A stretch of 13,343 nt of DNA, from positions 1 through 13,343 of the forward strand of contig DFBN01000034.1 in the NCBI GenBank assembly GCA_002366635.1, read 5' to 3'. Below the pieces are notes generated by a model. That model did no database searches. It saw only the letters and a list, made by a program, of their open reading frames with translations, and was not told where the DNA came from. Positions 7,132 through 13,343 of this stretch are shown in pieces. This stretch comes from Caldifarciminota bacterium UBA3079. GTDB lineage: Bacteria > Hydrothermota > Tepidihabitantia > Tepidihabitantales > Tepidihabitantaceae. Numbering within the stretch: the first letter of the stretch is position 1; each line of letters opens with the position of its first letter. Both the position numbers and the translations under genes were made by a program.

Positions 7132-7159
7132 TTGACATTGGTTTGATTTGCTGGATAAT
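7132..7159 (+). promoter_or_regulatory. Promoter of the TPR-protein gene
   Basis: TTGACA (7132-7137) is followed after 16 bases by GATAAT (7154-7159), eleven of twelve consensus positions. It predicts a start of transcription near 7166 and a 5' leader of about 90 bases, in contrast to the leaderless geometry of the divergent lolA-like gene. Confidence 0.75.
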
Positions 7160-7212
7160 TATAAAGAGTTGTGAGTTTGTTTAAGCGATATTTTCTGAAG
7201 GGTTTTTGTGCT

Positions 7213-7254
7213 ATGAGTATGAAAGTTTTCCTGTTGAACATTATCCGGAGTTAA
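7213..7254 (+). CDS. Possible 13-residue upstream peptide (uORF)
   Basis: ATG at 7213 opens a frame of 13 codons (MSMKVFLLNIIRS) that stops with TAA at 7252-7254, one base before the GTG start of the TPR gene. GAAGGG lies about ten bases upstream of the ATG. The stop-start arrangement would allow translational coupling. The peptide has no run of one regulatory amino acid, and the frame may be fortuitous. Confidence 0.25.
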   Translation: MSMKVFLLNIIRS

Positions 7255-7255
7255 T

Positions 7256-8923
7256 GTGGCTTCTTTGGCGATAAAGATGGGGCTGGCAATACGGCGGTTG
7301 GATGCCGAACTTATAAGGAACGCCCAGGGTTATCCGGCCGCACTTCCTGCTACCCATTTGTCGGCGCTGCAAGGTTGGGAATTTCCTTTGGAAGGGTCAG
7401 GGGGTATGTTAGTCAGGTATACCCGTGAGGAATTTGCCGGTCTGGAACCACTGAAGCGGCAAGTTGAGGTTAACCGGGCACATGCCGAAGCAACGCTGGT
7501 ACTTGCTCGTGCCGGTGAAGTTGAGTTGGACGAGGATGAAGAAGAATTGTTGTTCCAGCGCGCAGTTGGAATTCTGCCGAGTGAGGAGGGCCGGCGTTTC
7601 GCAGAGATAGCAGCGTGTGCCCACCTTGAACCCGGCTATATGACCAGCAGTCCGGAGAGGTATGTCAAGGGTATTACTGATATTATCGGGGTTTTTGGAC
7701 AGGCCACTGGGCTTGGTTACGGGTTCCTTTTGATGGCTGGTATTCGGTCTGTCGCCGACCTTGTAAAATACGGTATCCGTCTGCAACGCCTGTTTGACAG
7801 CATTGTCCAGCATCACTTGATAGCCGATATGCTTGATGATGCGGAGAATGGCATCAGCGGGCTTACTTATGAAGAAAGAATCAAGCTCTTGCATGCGATG
7901 CGCAACCAACTTTGGCAGATGCGACAGAACAGAGTCGGGCGTTTTCTGCCTTTGACCCAAGTAGTCGATGGTTACCTTGGGCTTACCAAGGACGGAATCG
8001 GCGATGCAACAGGGTTGGCTGTTCTTGATTCTATTATGGTTGGTAAGATGTCATTTCCTGTCAGCTATCTTGTTTGGAAAGGGCATTTCTATCTGAGAAT
8101 TTGTGTTTCGCGTAAGGGGATAGAATACTGGGACCCGGTTGACCGTCACGGCACAGTTCCTCTGGGCCGGGTAAGGAAAGTCGGGATTCTTGATATTATC
8201 GCTAAAGGATATTTGCGTATGGCTCAAGGTTATTCGGCTGCGCGTTCGTATGCCAATGGCTCGAGGGTCGCCAGATGGGTTCTCGGGATGGGGTCGGAGT
8301 CAGCAGAAGTCTACGGGGTCCTCGGACAGTGCATTCTGGGTCAGGGTCAGGCAAGAAAAGCAATCGAACTCTGTGACCAGGCACTTCGTCTGGATTCTAA
8401 GTTGGCCAGTGTTCACTTGGTTAAGGGAAATGCTTATGCGATGCTGAGTCGATGGCCAGAGGCTATCAAAAGCTATAAGAAAGCGATCAGCCGCCGTGCC
8501 GGATTTGCCGAGGCATTTAATAATCTGGGTTTGGCATTGGCCAAAAACGGCGAGCCGGAACGGGCACACGGGGCATATCGGGAGGCAATCCGGATACGTC
8601 CAGACTATGTTGAAGCTTATTACAATCTGGGTAATCTGCACCTTGAGCGCAAGGAATACGATAAGGGAATTGATGCATACCAGAAGGCAGTGCAACACAA
8701 TCCCAGATTTGCCGGCGCATATTACAATCTTGGTCAGGCCTATTATGCGAAAGGCGAGCTGAGGCTAGCTCTGGAGGCTTACCAAGCGGCAGTGCATGTA
8801 AATCCCAAACATGCCGGGGCCTGGCACAATATGGGTATTGTTTACCGTGACCTGGGTGAAAAGGAACGGGCGGCTGAGGTTATCGAGAAGGCGGTAGAGC
8901 TCAACCCGATCCTTTTCAGATAG
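7256..8923 (+). CDS. Protein with degenerate transglutaminase-like domain and six C-terminal TPRs
   Basis: A 555-aa cytoplasmic protein (no signal peptide). Residues 1-200 are mostly helical, with an acidic run at 91-97, and match nothing I recognise. Residues about 205-300 look like a transglutaminase/SirB1-like core: GIGDATGLAVLDSIM, then WKGHFYLRI with His277, then YWDPVD with Asp293. The usual nucleophilic cysteine in the G-x-C position is replaced by Ala/Thr (251-252), so catalysis is doubtful. Residues 351-554 are six tandem 34-residue tetratricopeptide repeats with canonical Trp/Tyr-x2-Leu-Gly, Ala and Pro positions, probably a protein-binding scaffold. GTG at 7256 is preceded by GGAG at five bases. 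The gene is monocistronic: divergent from lolA, convergent with the next gene. TPRs are certain, the middle domain is tentative. Confidence 0.85.
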   Translation: MASLAIKMGLAIRRLDAELIRNAQGYPAALPATHLSALQGWEFPLEGSGGMLVRYTREEFAGLEPLKRQVEVNRAHAEATLVLARAGEVELDEDEEELLFQRAVGILPSEEGRRFAEIAACAHLEPGYMTSSPERYVKGITDIIGVFGQATGLGYGFLLMAGIRSVADLVKYGIRLQRLFDSIVQHHLIADMLDDAENGISGLTYEERIKLLHAMRNQLWQMRQNRVGRFLPLTQVVDGYLGLTKDGIGDATGLAVLDSIMVGKMSFPVSYLVWKGHFYLRICVSRKGIEYWDPVDRHGTVPLGRVRKVGILDIIAKGYLRMAQGYSAARSYANGSRVARWVLGMGSESAEVYGVLGQCILGQGQARKAIELCDQALRLDSKLASVHLVKGNAYAMLSRWPEAIKSYKKAISRRAGFAEAFNNLGLALAKNGEPERAHGAYREAIRIRPDYVEAYYNLGNLHLERKEYDKGIDAYQKAVQHNPRFAGAYYNLGQAYYAKGELRLALEAYQAAVHVNPKHAGAWHNMGIVYRDLGEKERAAEVIEKAVELNPILFR

Positions 8924-8941
8924 ACCTTCCTGTTCTAACTC

Positions 8942-9397
8942 TTAGGGCGTTCCCAGTAATTGCCGGTTATGGCTGTTAGCGGTGTTGATTCCGTCAATGA
9001 CAGACCAGCTATGAACAGCTACGCCGAGCAGGAATAGACTTCCAGAAGTCAGGTTTCTGATGCCGGGTTTCAGTTCTTCGTTTTTCCCGATAGTGCTGGC
9101 AAGGCTGTAGCTCAGAAAAGAGCCGGCGAGGAAGCCGATACCTTTGAGCCATTTACCACAATAGGCTTGGCCGGTTCCAGGAAGGGTAAGAGAAAGTGCG
9201 CCAGCAAGAAACGGGTCTTTGGGTAGGATTATTTCTTTATGGACTACGATTTTGGGTCGAAAAAACGGAATATGCTCGACCGAATCCGTTGATACACGAA
9301 CCGGAAACTGAGGTTGGGATTTTACTTTGCTGCCTGCTATCGTTTGGCCCGGCATCACACTGAATAGGAAAAGAAACAAGAGCAGAAGTCTGTTCAT
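8942..9397 (-). CDS. DUF5683-like exported membrane protein
   Basis: A 151-aa protein with a signal peptide (residues 1-21, a long Leu/Phe run then PGQTIA). A linker of about 40 residues is followed by KDPFLAGALSLTLPGTGQAYCGKWLKG (around 60-86). A Pro-Gly-x-Gly-Gln-x-Tyr-x-Gly-x-Trp-x-Lys-Gly pattern of this kind is typical of DUF5683 proteins in FCB-group bacteria. Two hydrophobic segments follow (about 87-103 and 116-132). The function of the family is unknown. The ATG at 9395-9397 is fixed by AAGGAG four bases upstream. A much longer frame extending to 9841 only shadows the upstream gene. It lies 16 bases after the stop of the exported acidic protein, so the two form a sigma-54-controlled operon. 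Confidence 0.75.
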   Translation of the reverse strand: MNRLLLLFLFLFSVMPGQTIAGSKVKSQPQFPVRVSTDSVEHIPFFRPKIVVHKEIILPKDPFLAGALSLTLPGTGQAYCGKWLKGIGFLAGSFLSYSLASTIGKNEELKPGIRNLTSGSLFLLGVAVHSWSVIDGINTANSHNRQLLGTP

Positions 9398-9413
9398 ATT
9401 ACTCCTTATTTTC

Positions 9414-10187
9414 TCAGTCCCACTTGAATGGATATATGTCGCAGCCGACCACGAGGGAACCGCGGCCGAAATTGTCCCAGGCGAAAGTGGCCACAAGTGT
9501 GCCGTTCTCGTCCTGCTCCCGGATTTCGCCCGAACCTGAATGGTCGGGTCTGAAATCGGAATGGACAAAGAACCGGGTATCTGAGTCGTTGGGGTCGGAG
9601 AGCAGGAACTGGATGAAAGTATAATTGTCTTCCCAGTTATCCGGGGTTTCATTGTGGTGAATCCCCATGACCATATCGAGCGATTCGTTTCCGTCGGTCC
9701 AGAATGCCGGGCCGGTCTGGATTCCACCCGGACGGTTGACAGGTCCCAGATTAAAACAGGTGGAGTCGCCGTTAGTAATGTTTTTGTCCGCCATTTCAGT
9801 GGCCCGGTCGTTCTGCCAGATATGAACCTTAAGCCAGACATTGTGGGTTACATTCCAGTCGAGATATTCCTTCTGACCGCAGAATGACACCACATCGTCG
9901 GTCGAATCAAACGGTGTCCCCCGGTCGTCATAGAACAGCCAGCCGATTGTCCTGACACCGCGTTCGATTTCGTCGACATAGCTGGAGTCAATACCATCGG
10001 TGCCAAAGGAGTCACCGCCTCCGGGTTCGTAGCAGCCCGTGGCAGTTCCACGCAGGGTTCTCAGGGTAGCCAAGGCGTTGTCTGCCACTGCTTTTGTATC
10101 GGGTTTGAAGATGTTGTCGCAGCCGAGCTGGTCCAAAGACAGAATTGCGGCAACCGTTGCCAGGCCAAGCATTGTGATTCTTTTCAT
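9414..10187 (-). CDS. Exported acidic protein, possibly a lipoprotein, of unknown function
   Basis: A 257-aa product that I do not recognise. It starts with a signal peptide (MKRITMLGLATVAAILSLDQ). Cys23 in QLGCDN could be a lipidation site, but Gln at -3 is atypical for a lipobox. The mature part is rich in Asp, Asn and Gly, has several aromatic-rich beta-like segments (for example VWLKVHIWQND, YTFIQFLLSD, LVATFAWDNF) and contains further cysteines, all consistent with an extracytoplasmic beta-rich domain. The start ATG is preceded by AAAGGAG at five bases. The gene sits 24-40 bases downstream of a near-consensus sigma-54 promoter and just after a sigma-54 activator gene, so it is a likely target of that system. 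The next gene (DUF5683-like) is co-transcribed. Confidence 0.75.
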   Translation of the reverse strand: MKRITMLGLATVAAILSLDQLGCDNIFKPDTKAVADNALATLRTLRGTATGCYEPGGGDSFGTDGIDSSYVDEIERGVRTIGWLFYDDRGTPFDSTDDVVSFCGQKEYLDWNVTHNVWLKVHIWQNDRATEMADKNITNGDSTCFNLGPVNRPGGIQTGPAFWTDGNESLDMVMGIHHNETPDNWEDNYTFIQFLLSDPNDSDTRFFVHSDFRPDHSGSGEIREQDENGTLVATFAWDNFGRGSLVVGCDIYPFKWD

Positions 10188-10210
10188 GATTTCTCCTTTC
10201 CGATTAGTGC

Positions 10211-10227
10211 TGCAAGGGATGTGCCAA
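10211..10227 (-). promoter_or_regulatory. Sigma-54 (-24/-12) promoter
   Basis: The minus strand reads TTGGCACATCCCTTGCA, a close match to the RpoN consensus TTGGCACG-N4-TTGCA. The invariant GG (10225-10224) and GC (10213-10212) are separated by exactly ten bases. Predicted +1 is near 10200, which leaves a 13-base leader containing the Shine-Dalgarno AAAGGAG (10193-10199) and then the ATG at 10187. Confidence 0.8.
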
Positions 10228-10352
10228 GTCCCGACGATGAGGTTGAACAGGATGCCCATATGGTATCTGCCGGATTCTGGTGCACTTGGCATAAGCTTAA
10301 CAGGTGGAAGAGCTTATTGTGATAGTGTCTGCATATCGGACGGCCTGGAATG

Positions 10353-10370
10353 TGTGGCTGAGTGGCCACA
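10353..10370. promoter_or_regulatory. Enhancer-like inverted repeat (candidate activator site)
   Basis: TGTGGC (10353-10358) and GCCACA (10365-10370) form a perfect 6-bp inverted repeat with a 6-base spacer. Its centre is about 160 bp upstream of the predicted sigma-54 start site, the usual distance for the DNA site of an enhancer-binding protein. It also lies about 25 bases past the activator stop codon, so a 3'-end hairpin is possible, but no T-run follows. Confidence 0.5.
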
Positions 10371-10394
10371 AGGTGTGTCGCTTCTGCAACGGAT

Positions 10395-11495
10395 TCAGGC
10401 ATAAGGGTCGGGTTTCTGGATTCCAAGTTGTTTAAGCCGACGGGAAAGGTTGCTTCTTTCTATATTGAGTTCTACCGCGGTTTTTGTTATATTCCATGCG
10501 AACCGGGCCAATTGCTGTTCTAAGAATACCTTTTCCAGTTCGTTGCGGGCCTGGCTTAAAGGCCGGGTGCGGGTGAATAATTGGTTCTCAGAGGTAAAGG
10601 CCGGGGTAGGATTTGGCGTTAGTGCAGAGACCGGGATTTCGTCCCCTGGAGTTACGATTGCGGCCCGCTCAATCAGGTTCTTCAGTTCTCTAATATTGCC
10701 CGGGAAGCTTTGCCCGCTCAAATAATCGAGTGCGTCCGAGGCAAACCGCTTTGAAGAAACACCATTTTGACGGCAGTAGGTATCAAGGAAGTATCTAGCC
10801 AGCACCGGGATATCTTCGGGTCTTTCTCTCAGGGCCGGAATGTGGATGTTAAACACATTCAGGCGGTGGTAAAGGTCTTCGCGGAAGTTGTGTTTTTCGA
10901 TTTCTTCGGCCAGGTTTTTGTTTGTTGCAGAAATGATTCTGATATCTACTTTCAAAGGGTGGTTTGAGCCGACTCGCTCGAATTCACCGGTTTCCAAAAC
11001 CCGAAGTAATTTCGCCTGGAGGCGCGGGTCCATATCCCCGATTTCATCCAGCAGGACTGTTCCGGTATCCGCCAGTTCGAATCTGCCCGGCCTGGAATTG
11101 AGCGCACCGGTGAACGCACCCTTTTCATGACCAAACAGTTCACTCTCAAGCAACTCTTTGGGGATGGCAGCGCAGTTGATTTTTATGAACGGCCGGTCAT
11201 GACGGGCTGATAGATGATGAAGCCAGTAGGCTACAAGTTCTTTGCCAGTACCGGTTTCACCGGTGATAAGCACTCGTGCGCTGGTAGGGGCCACTTGTTT
11301 TATCTGCTCCAGGATTGTTCTGGTTTTTTCTGAATCGCCGATTATGCGATGTAGTTCTTCTTCAGCGGCCCGGTGTGCATTTTGGTCCAAGGTCAGGTTG
11401 CGGCGTTCGACTGCCCTGGAAACGGTCAGAAGCACCCTTTTGAGGGTCGAATACCTTGGTGCGGATTTCTTGGGGGATGCCCGGGCCGTTGTCAT
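10395..11495 (-). CDS. Sigma-54-dependent activator (NtrC/NtrX-like) lacking its receiver domain
   Basis: Enhancer-binding ATPase that remodels sigma-54 RNA polymerase. The AAA+ domain is complete: Walker A GETGTGKE (79-86), the sigma-54 contact loop GAFTGA (126-131), Walker B TVLLDE (146-151), FREDLYHRL (204-212) and the sensor II region FPGNIREL (264-271). A C-terminal Fis-type helix-turn-helix (about 331-357, NITKTAVELNIERSNLSRRL) binds DNA. The N-terminus is broken. Residues 1-15 are an out-of-frame shadow of the kinase, and homology begins at about Ser16 with STLKRVLLTVSRAVERRNL, which looks like the last helix and linker of a receiver domain. No phosphorylatable aspartate is present. 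ATG 11495 is the only ATG before the AAA+ domain; GTG at 11435 is an alternative. Removal of the receiver often relieves inhibition in this family, so the protein may be constitutively active. Confidence 0.88.
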   Translation of the reverse strand: MTTARASPKKSAPRYSTLKRVLLTVSRAVERRNLTLDQNAHRAAEEELHRIIGDSEKTRTILEQIKQVAPTSARVLITGETGTGKELVAYWLHHLSARHDRPFIKINCAAIPKELLESELFGHEKGAFTGALNSRPGRFELADTGTVLLDEIGDMDPRLQAKLLRVLETGEFERVGSNHPLKVDIRIISATNKNLAEEIEKHNFREDLYHRLNVFNIHIPALRERPEDIPVLARYFLDTYCRQNGVSSKRFASDALDYLSGQSFPGNIRELKNLIERAAIVTPGDEIPVSALTPNPTPAFTSENQLFTRTRPLSQARNELEKVFLEQQLARFAWNITKTAVELNIERSNLSRRLKQLGIQKPDPYA

Positions 11496-12432
11496 GAAAT
11501 GCGATATTGCACCCTTGCTTGGTCAGGTGGGTGGTTATCGTGATTTCCCCCTTTTGGGATTTGGTTTCATTCAGGACCTCGGTGCTGTTCTTAATGATGT
11601 TGATGAATACGCGCCTCATCAGGCCTGGGTCGAGTTTCCATTCTTCGGTGCCAGGGTCAAGTTCTGTTTCGAACTGGATATCAGGTGATGAAACAGCATA
11701 CTGGGCAACGATGTCGGCGATCAACCGGTTGAGTTTGATGGTTTTCGGCTGGGCTGCGGGAAGACGGGCAAATTCTGAGAATTCCCGGACGATTCGGTCC
11801 AATGCTTCGATTTCTTGAAGTATCGTTCTGGTGCTGCTTTTGATTACCTTGGGCAGGTCAGGGCTCTGCTCTTCATATTTCAGTTGCAGCCTTTCAACTG
11901 ACAGCCGGATCGGCGTGAGCGGGTTGCGCAGTTCGTGGCCGAGGATACGGGCTACATCCCGCCAGGCTGCAAGCCGTTCGGTCATCGTGTTGAAAGCGGT
12001 CGCGACCGCACCGATTTCGCTGCGCGGTTTGACATTTACTTTGACTATCAGGTTACCACGGCCGGCCTGGTTGATTGCATCGGTCAGTTCCTTGAGCGGC
12101 CGGGTGACGCGCATCAGCACGATTGAGCTTATGCCGAGCGATAGAGCGAAGACGACCAAGCCGAATAAGATACCGGCAATAACGACCCGCTGTTCGATCA
12201 GTCCTTTTATTGCCTTAAGCTGATTGTAAGCACGGAAGCCTTGCATCGCCTGGTCCCATTCGGCCGGGTTTCTGGCCGAGGCCACACCGATTTCAATAGT
12301 TCGTTCAACCGCACGGTTTTCCCAACTGCTCAGCGCAGAACGGGTCAGAAACAGAAGCGAGACCGAAAAGGTTGCAGCCGATACCAGCGAAACTATCGTA
12401 ACCGTAATGATGAGGCGTTGGCGTAGGGTCAT
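11362..12432 (-). CDS. NtrY-like sensor histidine kinase, truncated within the ATPase domain
   Basis: Membrane sensor kinase. Numbering from the ATG at 12432: membrane segments about 6-29 and 83-106 flank a short periplasmic loop. A HAMP domain follows (about 107-155), then a HisKA domain with the phospho-acceptor His166 in LGHELRNPLTPIRLS. The ATPase domain has its N box (FINIIKNSTEVL, Asn282) and G1 box (DNGPGIP, 314-320). After KVFDP (326-330) the expected F box and G2 box (GTGLGL type) are missing. The frame runs 26 residues in the wrong phase of the regulator gene and stops at 11362. The product should not bind ATP properly and is probably inactive. The start forms an ATGA overlap with the DUF4390 stop. 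An ATG at 12453 is also possible. Confidence 0.85.
   Translation of the reverse strand: MTLRQRLIITVTIVSLVSAATFSVSLLFLTRSALSSWENRAVERTIEIGVASARNPAEWDQAMQGFRAYNQLKAIKGLIEQRVVIAGILFGLVVFALSLGISSIVLMRVTRPLKELTDAINQAGRGNLIVKVNVKPRSEIGAVATAFNTMTERLAAWRDVARILGHELRNPLTPIRLSVERLQLKYEEQSPDLPKVIKSSTRTILQEIEALDRIVREFSEFARLPAAQPKTIKLNRLIADIVAQYAVSSPDIQFETELDPGTEEWKLDPGLMRRVFINIIKNSTEVLNETKSQKGEITITTHLTKQGCNIAFHDNGPGIPQEIRTKVFDPQKGASDRFQGSRTPQPDLGPKCTPGR
11443..11450. other. Junction of kinase and response-regulator genes (deletion breakpoint)
   Basis: On the minus strand the kinase codons TTC GAC CCT (FDP) run into TCG ACC CTC AAA AGG (STLKR), read in another frame by the regulator. Upstream of this point only kinase homology is seen, downstream only regulator homology. 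The shared bases TCGACCCT plausibly occurred in both ancestral genes and may have mediated a deletion of roughly 0.5 kb. Confidence 0.7.
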
Positions 12433-13010
12433 GGTTTTATTGCGGTTTTCCATGGAGTTACCGCTTTTGGATAGCGGTAGTTCCAGAATACATTGAGGTC
12501 AAGTTCCTTGCCGTCCATTGCCTCCAGGCCAATGGTGTTAAGGGCCGCTTCGATGCGGCATGAGAACTGTTGACCTTTGGGCAGGATTGAGGCTGGAACA
12601 AGGGGTGCAGATATATCCGCCAGGAGCCTTTTCGCTTGACTGAGTTTGTCTGCGGTTATAGTTGAATCTGGTTGGCCAGCTAGTTCAGAACGGTAAACAG
12701 TGTAGCTCTTGGTTACCGGGTCGTAGAGTGCAGAGTGGAAAAAGGCAAGGGAAACAGTAGAGATTTGGCCATTGTCGTCGCGGCTGAAGATTGTTACCGT
12801 GTATCCGATGGCTATCAGAGAGCCTGATTCGAGCAGTTGGTCCAAGTGCTTGTCGAATCCATGCCGGAGCGTGGTTTCCAGGTAAAGCGTATCGTTTTGA
12901 ACCAGGAGTGATGGGGAAGAGAAACCCGGCGTGTTTTGGGTCAGGAGGAGTAGACTGCTAATCAGGGCCCCAAGACCTTTGGCCGCGAGCAGACTTAAAA
13001 AGAAAGACAT
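12429..13010 (-). CDS. DUF4390-like exported protein
   Basis: A 193-aa protein with an N-terminal hydrophobic signal segment (about residues 10-30). Its body fits the DUF4390 family: LVQNDTLYLETTLRHGFDKHLDQLLESGSLIAIGYTVTIF near the start of the mature part, and a closing LDLNVFWNYRYPKAVTPW. The family's function is unknown, but its genes are often found beside NtrY/NtrX-type two-component genes, as here. The stop overlaps the kinase start as ATGA, so the genes are translationally coupled. ATG at 13010 is chosen because it begins the signal segment. AGGGA sits directly before it, too close for an efficient Shine-Dalgarno interaction. An extracytoplasmic partner of the sensor kinase is a reasonable guess, not shown by the sequence. 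Confidence 0.75.
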   Translation of the reverse strand: MSFFLSLLAAKGLGALISSLLLLTQNTPGFSSPSLLVQNDTLYLETTLRHGFDKHLDQLLESGSLIAIGYTVTIFSRDDNGQISTVSLAFFHSALYDPVTKSYTVYRSELAGQPDSTITADKLSQAKRLLADISAPLVPASILPKGQQFSCRIEAALNTIGLEAMDGKELDLNVFWNYRYPKAVTPWKTAIKP

Positions 13011-13020
13011 TCCCTGCTAA

Positions 13021-13048
13021 CAGATAGGGAAAGGAATACGAAAGTCAA
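13021..13048 (-). promoter_or_regulatory. Promoter of the DUF4390-kinase-activator operon
   Basis: TTGACT (13043-13048, minus strand) is followed after 16 bases by TATCTG (13021-13026). The -10 box is weak (three of six), but the spacing equals that of the stronger promoters in this window. Predicted +1 lies about four bases before the ATG. Confidence 0.45.
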
Positions 13049-13076
13049 GGATGGAAAAGCCGGGGCAAGTTTGAGC

Positions 13077-13105
13077 TTGACCAAGTCAGGTTATTTGGTT
13101 ATTAT
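13077..13105 (+). promoter_or_regulatory. Promoter of the secreted-protein gene at the window end
   Basis: TTGACC (13077-13082) is followed after 17 bases by TATTAT (13100-13105), ten of twelve consensus positions. It predicts a start near 13112 and a leader of about 86 bases. TTTGCCC (13108-13114) and GGGCAAA (13157-13163) could pair within that leader. Confidence 0.55.
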
Positions 13106-13197
13106 TCTTTGCCCGAGTCGTGCAGGTAGATGTTGTTGGTTGAAAACAGCGGCTTTGGGCAAAAAAGATTAGTGATAAGATATAAGGAGGAGTAGTA

Positions 13198-13343
13198 ATG
13201 CGTAAGATAGCTGTTCTATGTCTGATTGTCGGTATTGGTCTGACCTTTGCCGGCACCGAAAGGTGGATTGGGTCCAGTCCATTTCACCATTATACGATTA
13301 CCAATCCCGAGCCCGGGATATTCCCGAACGCTCCAGAGGTATT
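13198..13343 (+). CDS. Secreted protein, N-terminal part (runs off the window)
   Basis: The ATG at 13198-13200 is preceded by AAGGAGG at seven bases, the strongest ribosome-binding site in the window. The first residues MRKIAVLCLIVGIGLTFAG form a clear signal peptide, probably cleaved after Phe-Ala or Ala-Gly at 18-19. The mature start (TERWIGSSPFHHYTITNPEPG) is not recognised. Only 48 codons are visible, so function cannot be assigned. The gene is divergent from the DUF4390-kinase-activator operon and separated from it by 187 bases. Confidence 0.75.
   Translation, partial: MRKIAVLCLIVGIGLTFAGTERWIGSSPFHHYTITNPEPGIFPNAPEV

Noticed and set aside
7409..7960. 183-codon minus-strand frame inside the TPR-protein gene
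   Set aside because: It is antisense to a gene with a promoter, ribosome-binding site and clear repeats, and has no independent support.
9398..9841. Extension of the DUF5683-like frame upstream of its signal peptide
   Set aside because: The 148 extra residues are Ser/Thr/Pro/Arg-rich shadow of the preceding gene, while the internal ATG has AAGGAG and begins a signal peptide.
10353..10370. Terminator of the activator operon
   Set aside because: A hairpin can form, but no T-run follows on the minus strand, and the distance to the sigma-54 promoter favours an enhancer site. The terminator reading is not fully excluded.
10188..10426. Minus-strand frame of 80 codons between the activator and the exported protein
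   Set aside because: It covers the sigma-54 promoter and palindrome, has no homology and overlaps the end of the activator gene.
11362..11442. Kinase C-terminal tail of 26 residues as a genuine new domain
   Set aside because: It is the regulator linker sequence read in the wrong phase, with no homology or hydrophobic pattern of its own.

Overview
The window (about 50% GC) comes from a diderm (Gram-negative type) bacterium. It carries lnt (lipoprotein N-acylation), a LolA-type lipoprotein carrier, several secreted or lipoprotein-like products and a sigma-54 regulatory system. A bacterial deoxyhypusine-synthase homologue, a DUF5683-like protein and many genes with little recognisable homology suggest an uncultured lineage, possibly WOR-3/FCB-like, but no phylogenetic marker here settles the taxon. 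No rRNA, tRNA, CRISPR array or transposase was recognised.

Layout. (1) 1-344 holds no convincing gene, only a decayed 36-bp repeat and an AT-rich inverted repeat. (2) 345-3494, minus strand: operon purN > Gfo/Idh-like > lnt, tightly overlapping, driven by a strong promoter (TTGACA-16-TACAAT) whose predicted +1 falls on the GTG of purN. (3) 3587-4759, plus strand: a deoxyhypusine-synthase-like gene, divergent from purN, with a TTGTC-type palindrome between the two promoters. (4) 4756-7064, minus strand: operon lolA-like > PaaI-type thioesterase > rimO, again with a promoter that places +1 at the start codon. (5) 7256-8923, plus strand: an orphan protein with a transglutaminase-like domain that seems to lack its cysteine, followed by six TPRs. 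(6) 8942-10187, minus strand: two exported proteins of unknown function behind a near-consensus sigma-54 (-24/-12) promoter, with an enhancer-like palindrome about 160 bp upstream of the predicted start. (7) 10395-13010, minus strand: DUF4390 protein > NtrY-like histidine kinase > NtrC/NtrX-like sigma-54 activator. (8) 13198 to the end, plus strand: the beginning of a secreted-protein gene.

The most striking feature is at about 11443-11450. The kinase reading frame runs normally to the N and G1 boxes of its ATPase domain. It is then joined out of frame to the last few residues of a receiver domain and the complete AAA+/Fis part of the response regulator. About 0.5 kb that normally encodes the kinase G2 box and the regulator's phospho-acceptor receiver is absent. 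If this is real and not an assembly error, the kinase is dead and the activator is free of its receiver. The sigma-54 promoter just downstream is its obvious candidate target.

A second theme is promoter architecture. Several genes have TTGACA/TTGACT boxes, mostly 16-bp spacers, and a -10 box only 5-6 nt from the start codon, which points to leaderless or nearly leaderless mRNAs. Other genes in the same window have strong Shine-Dalgarno sequences.
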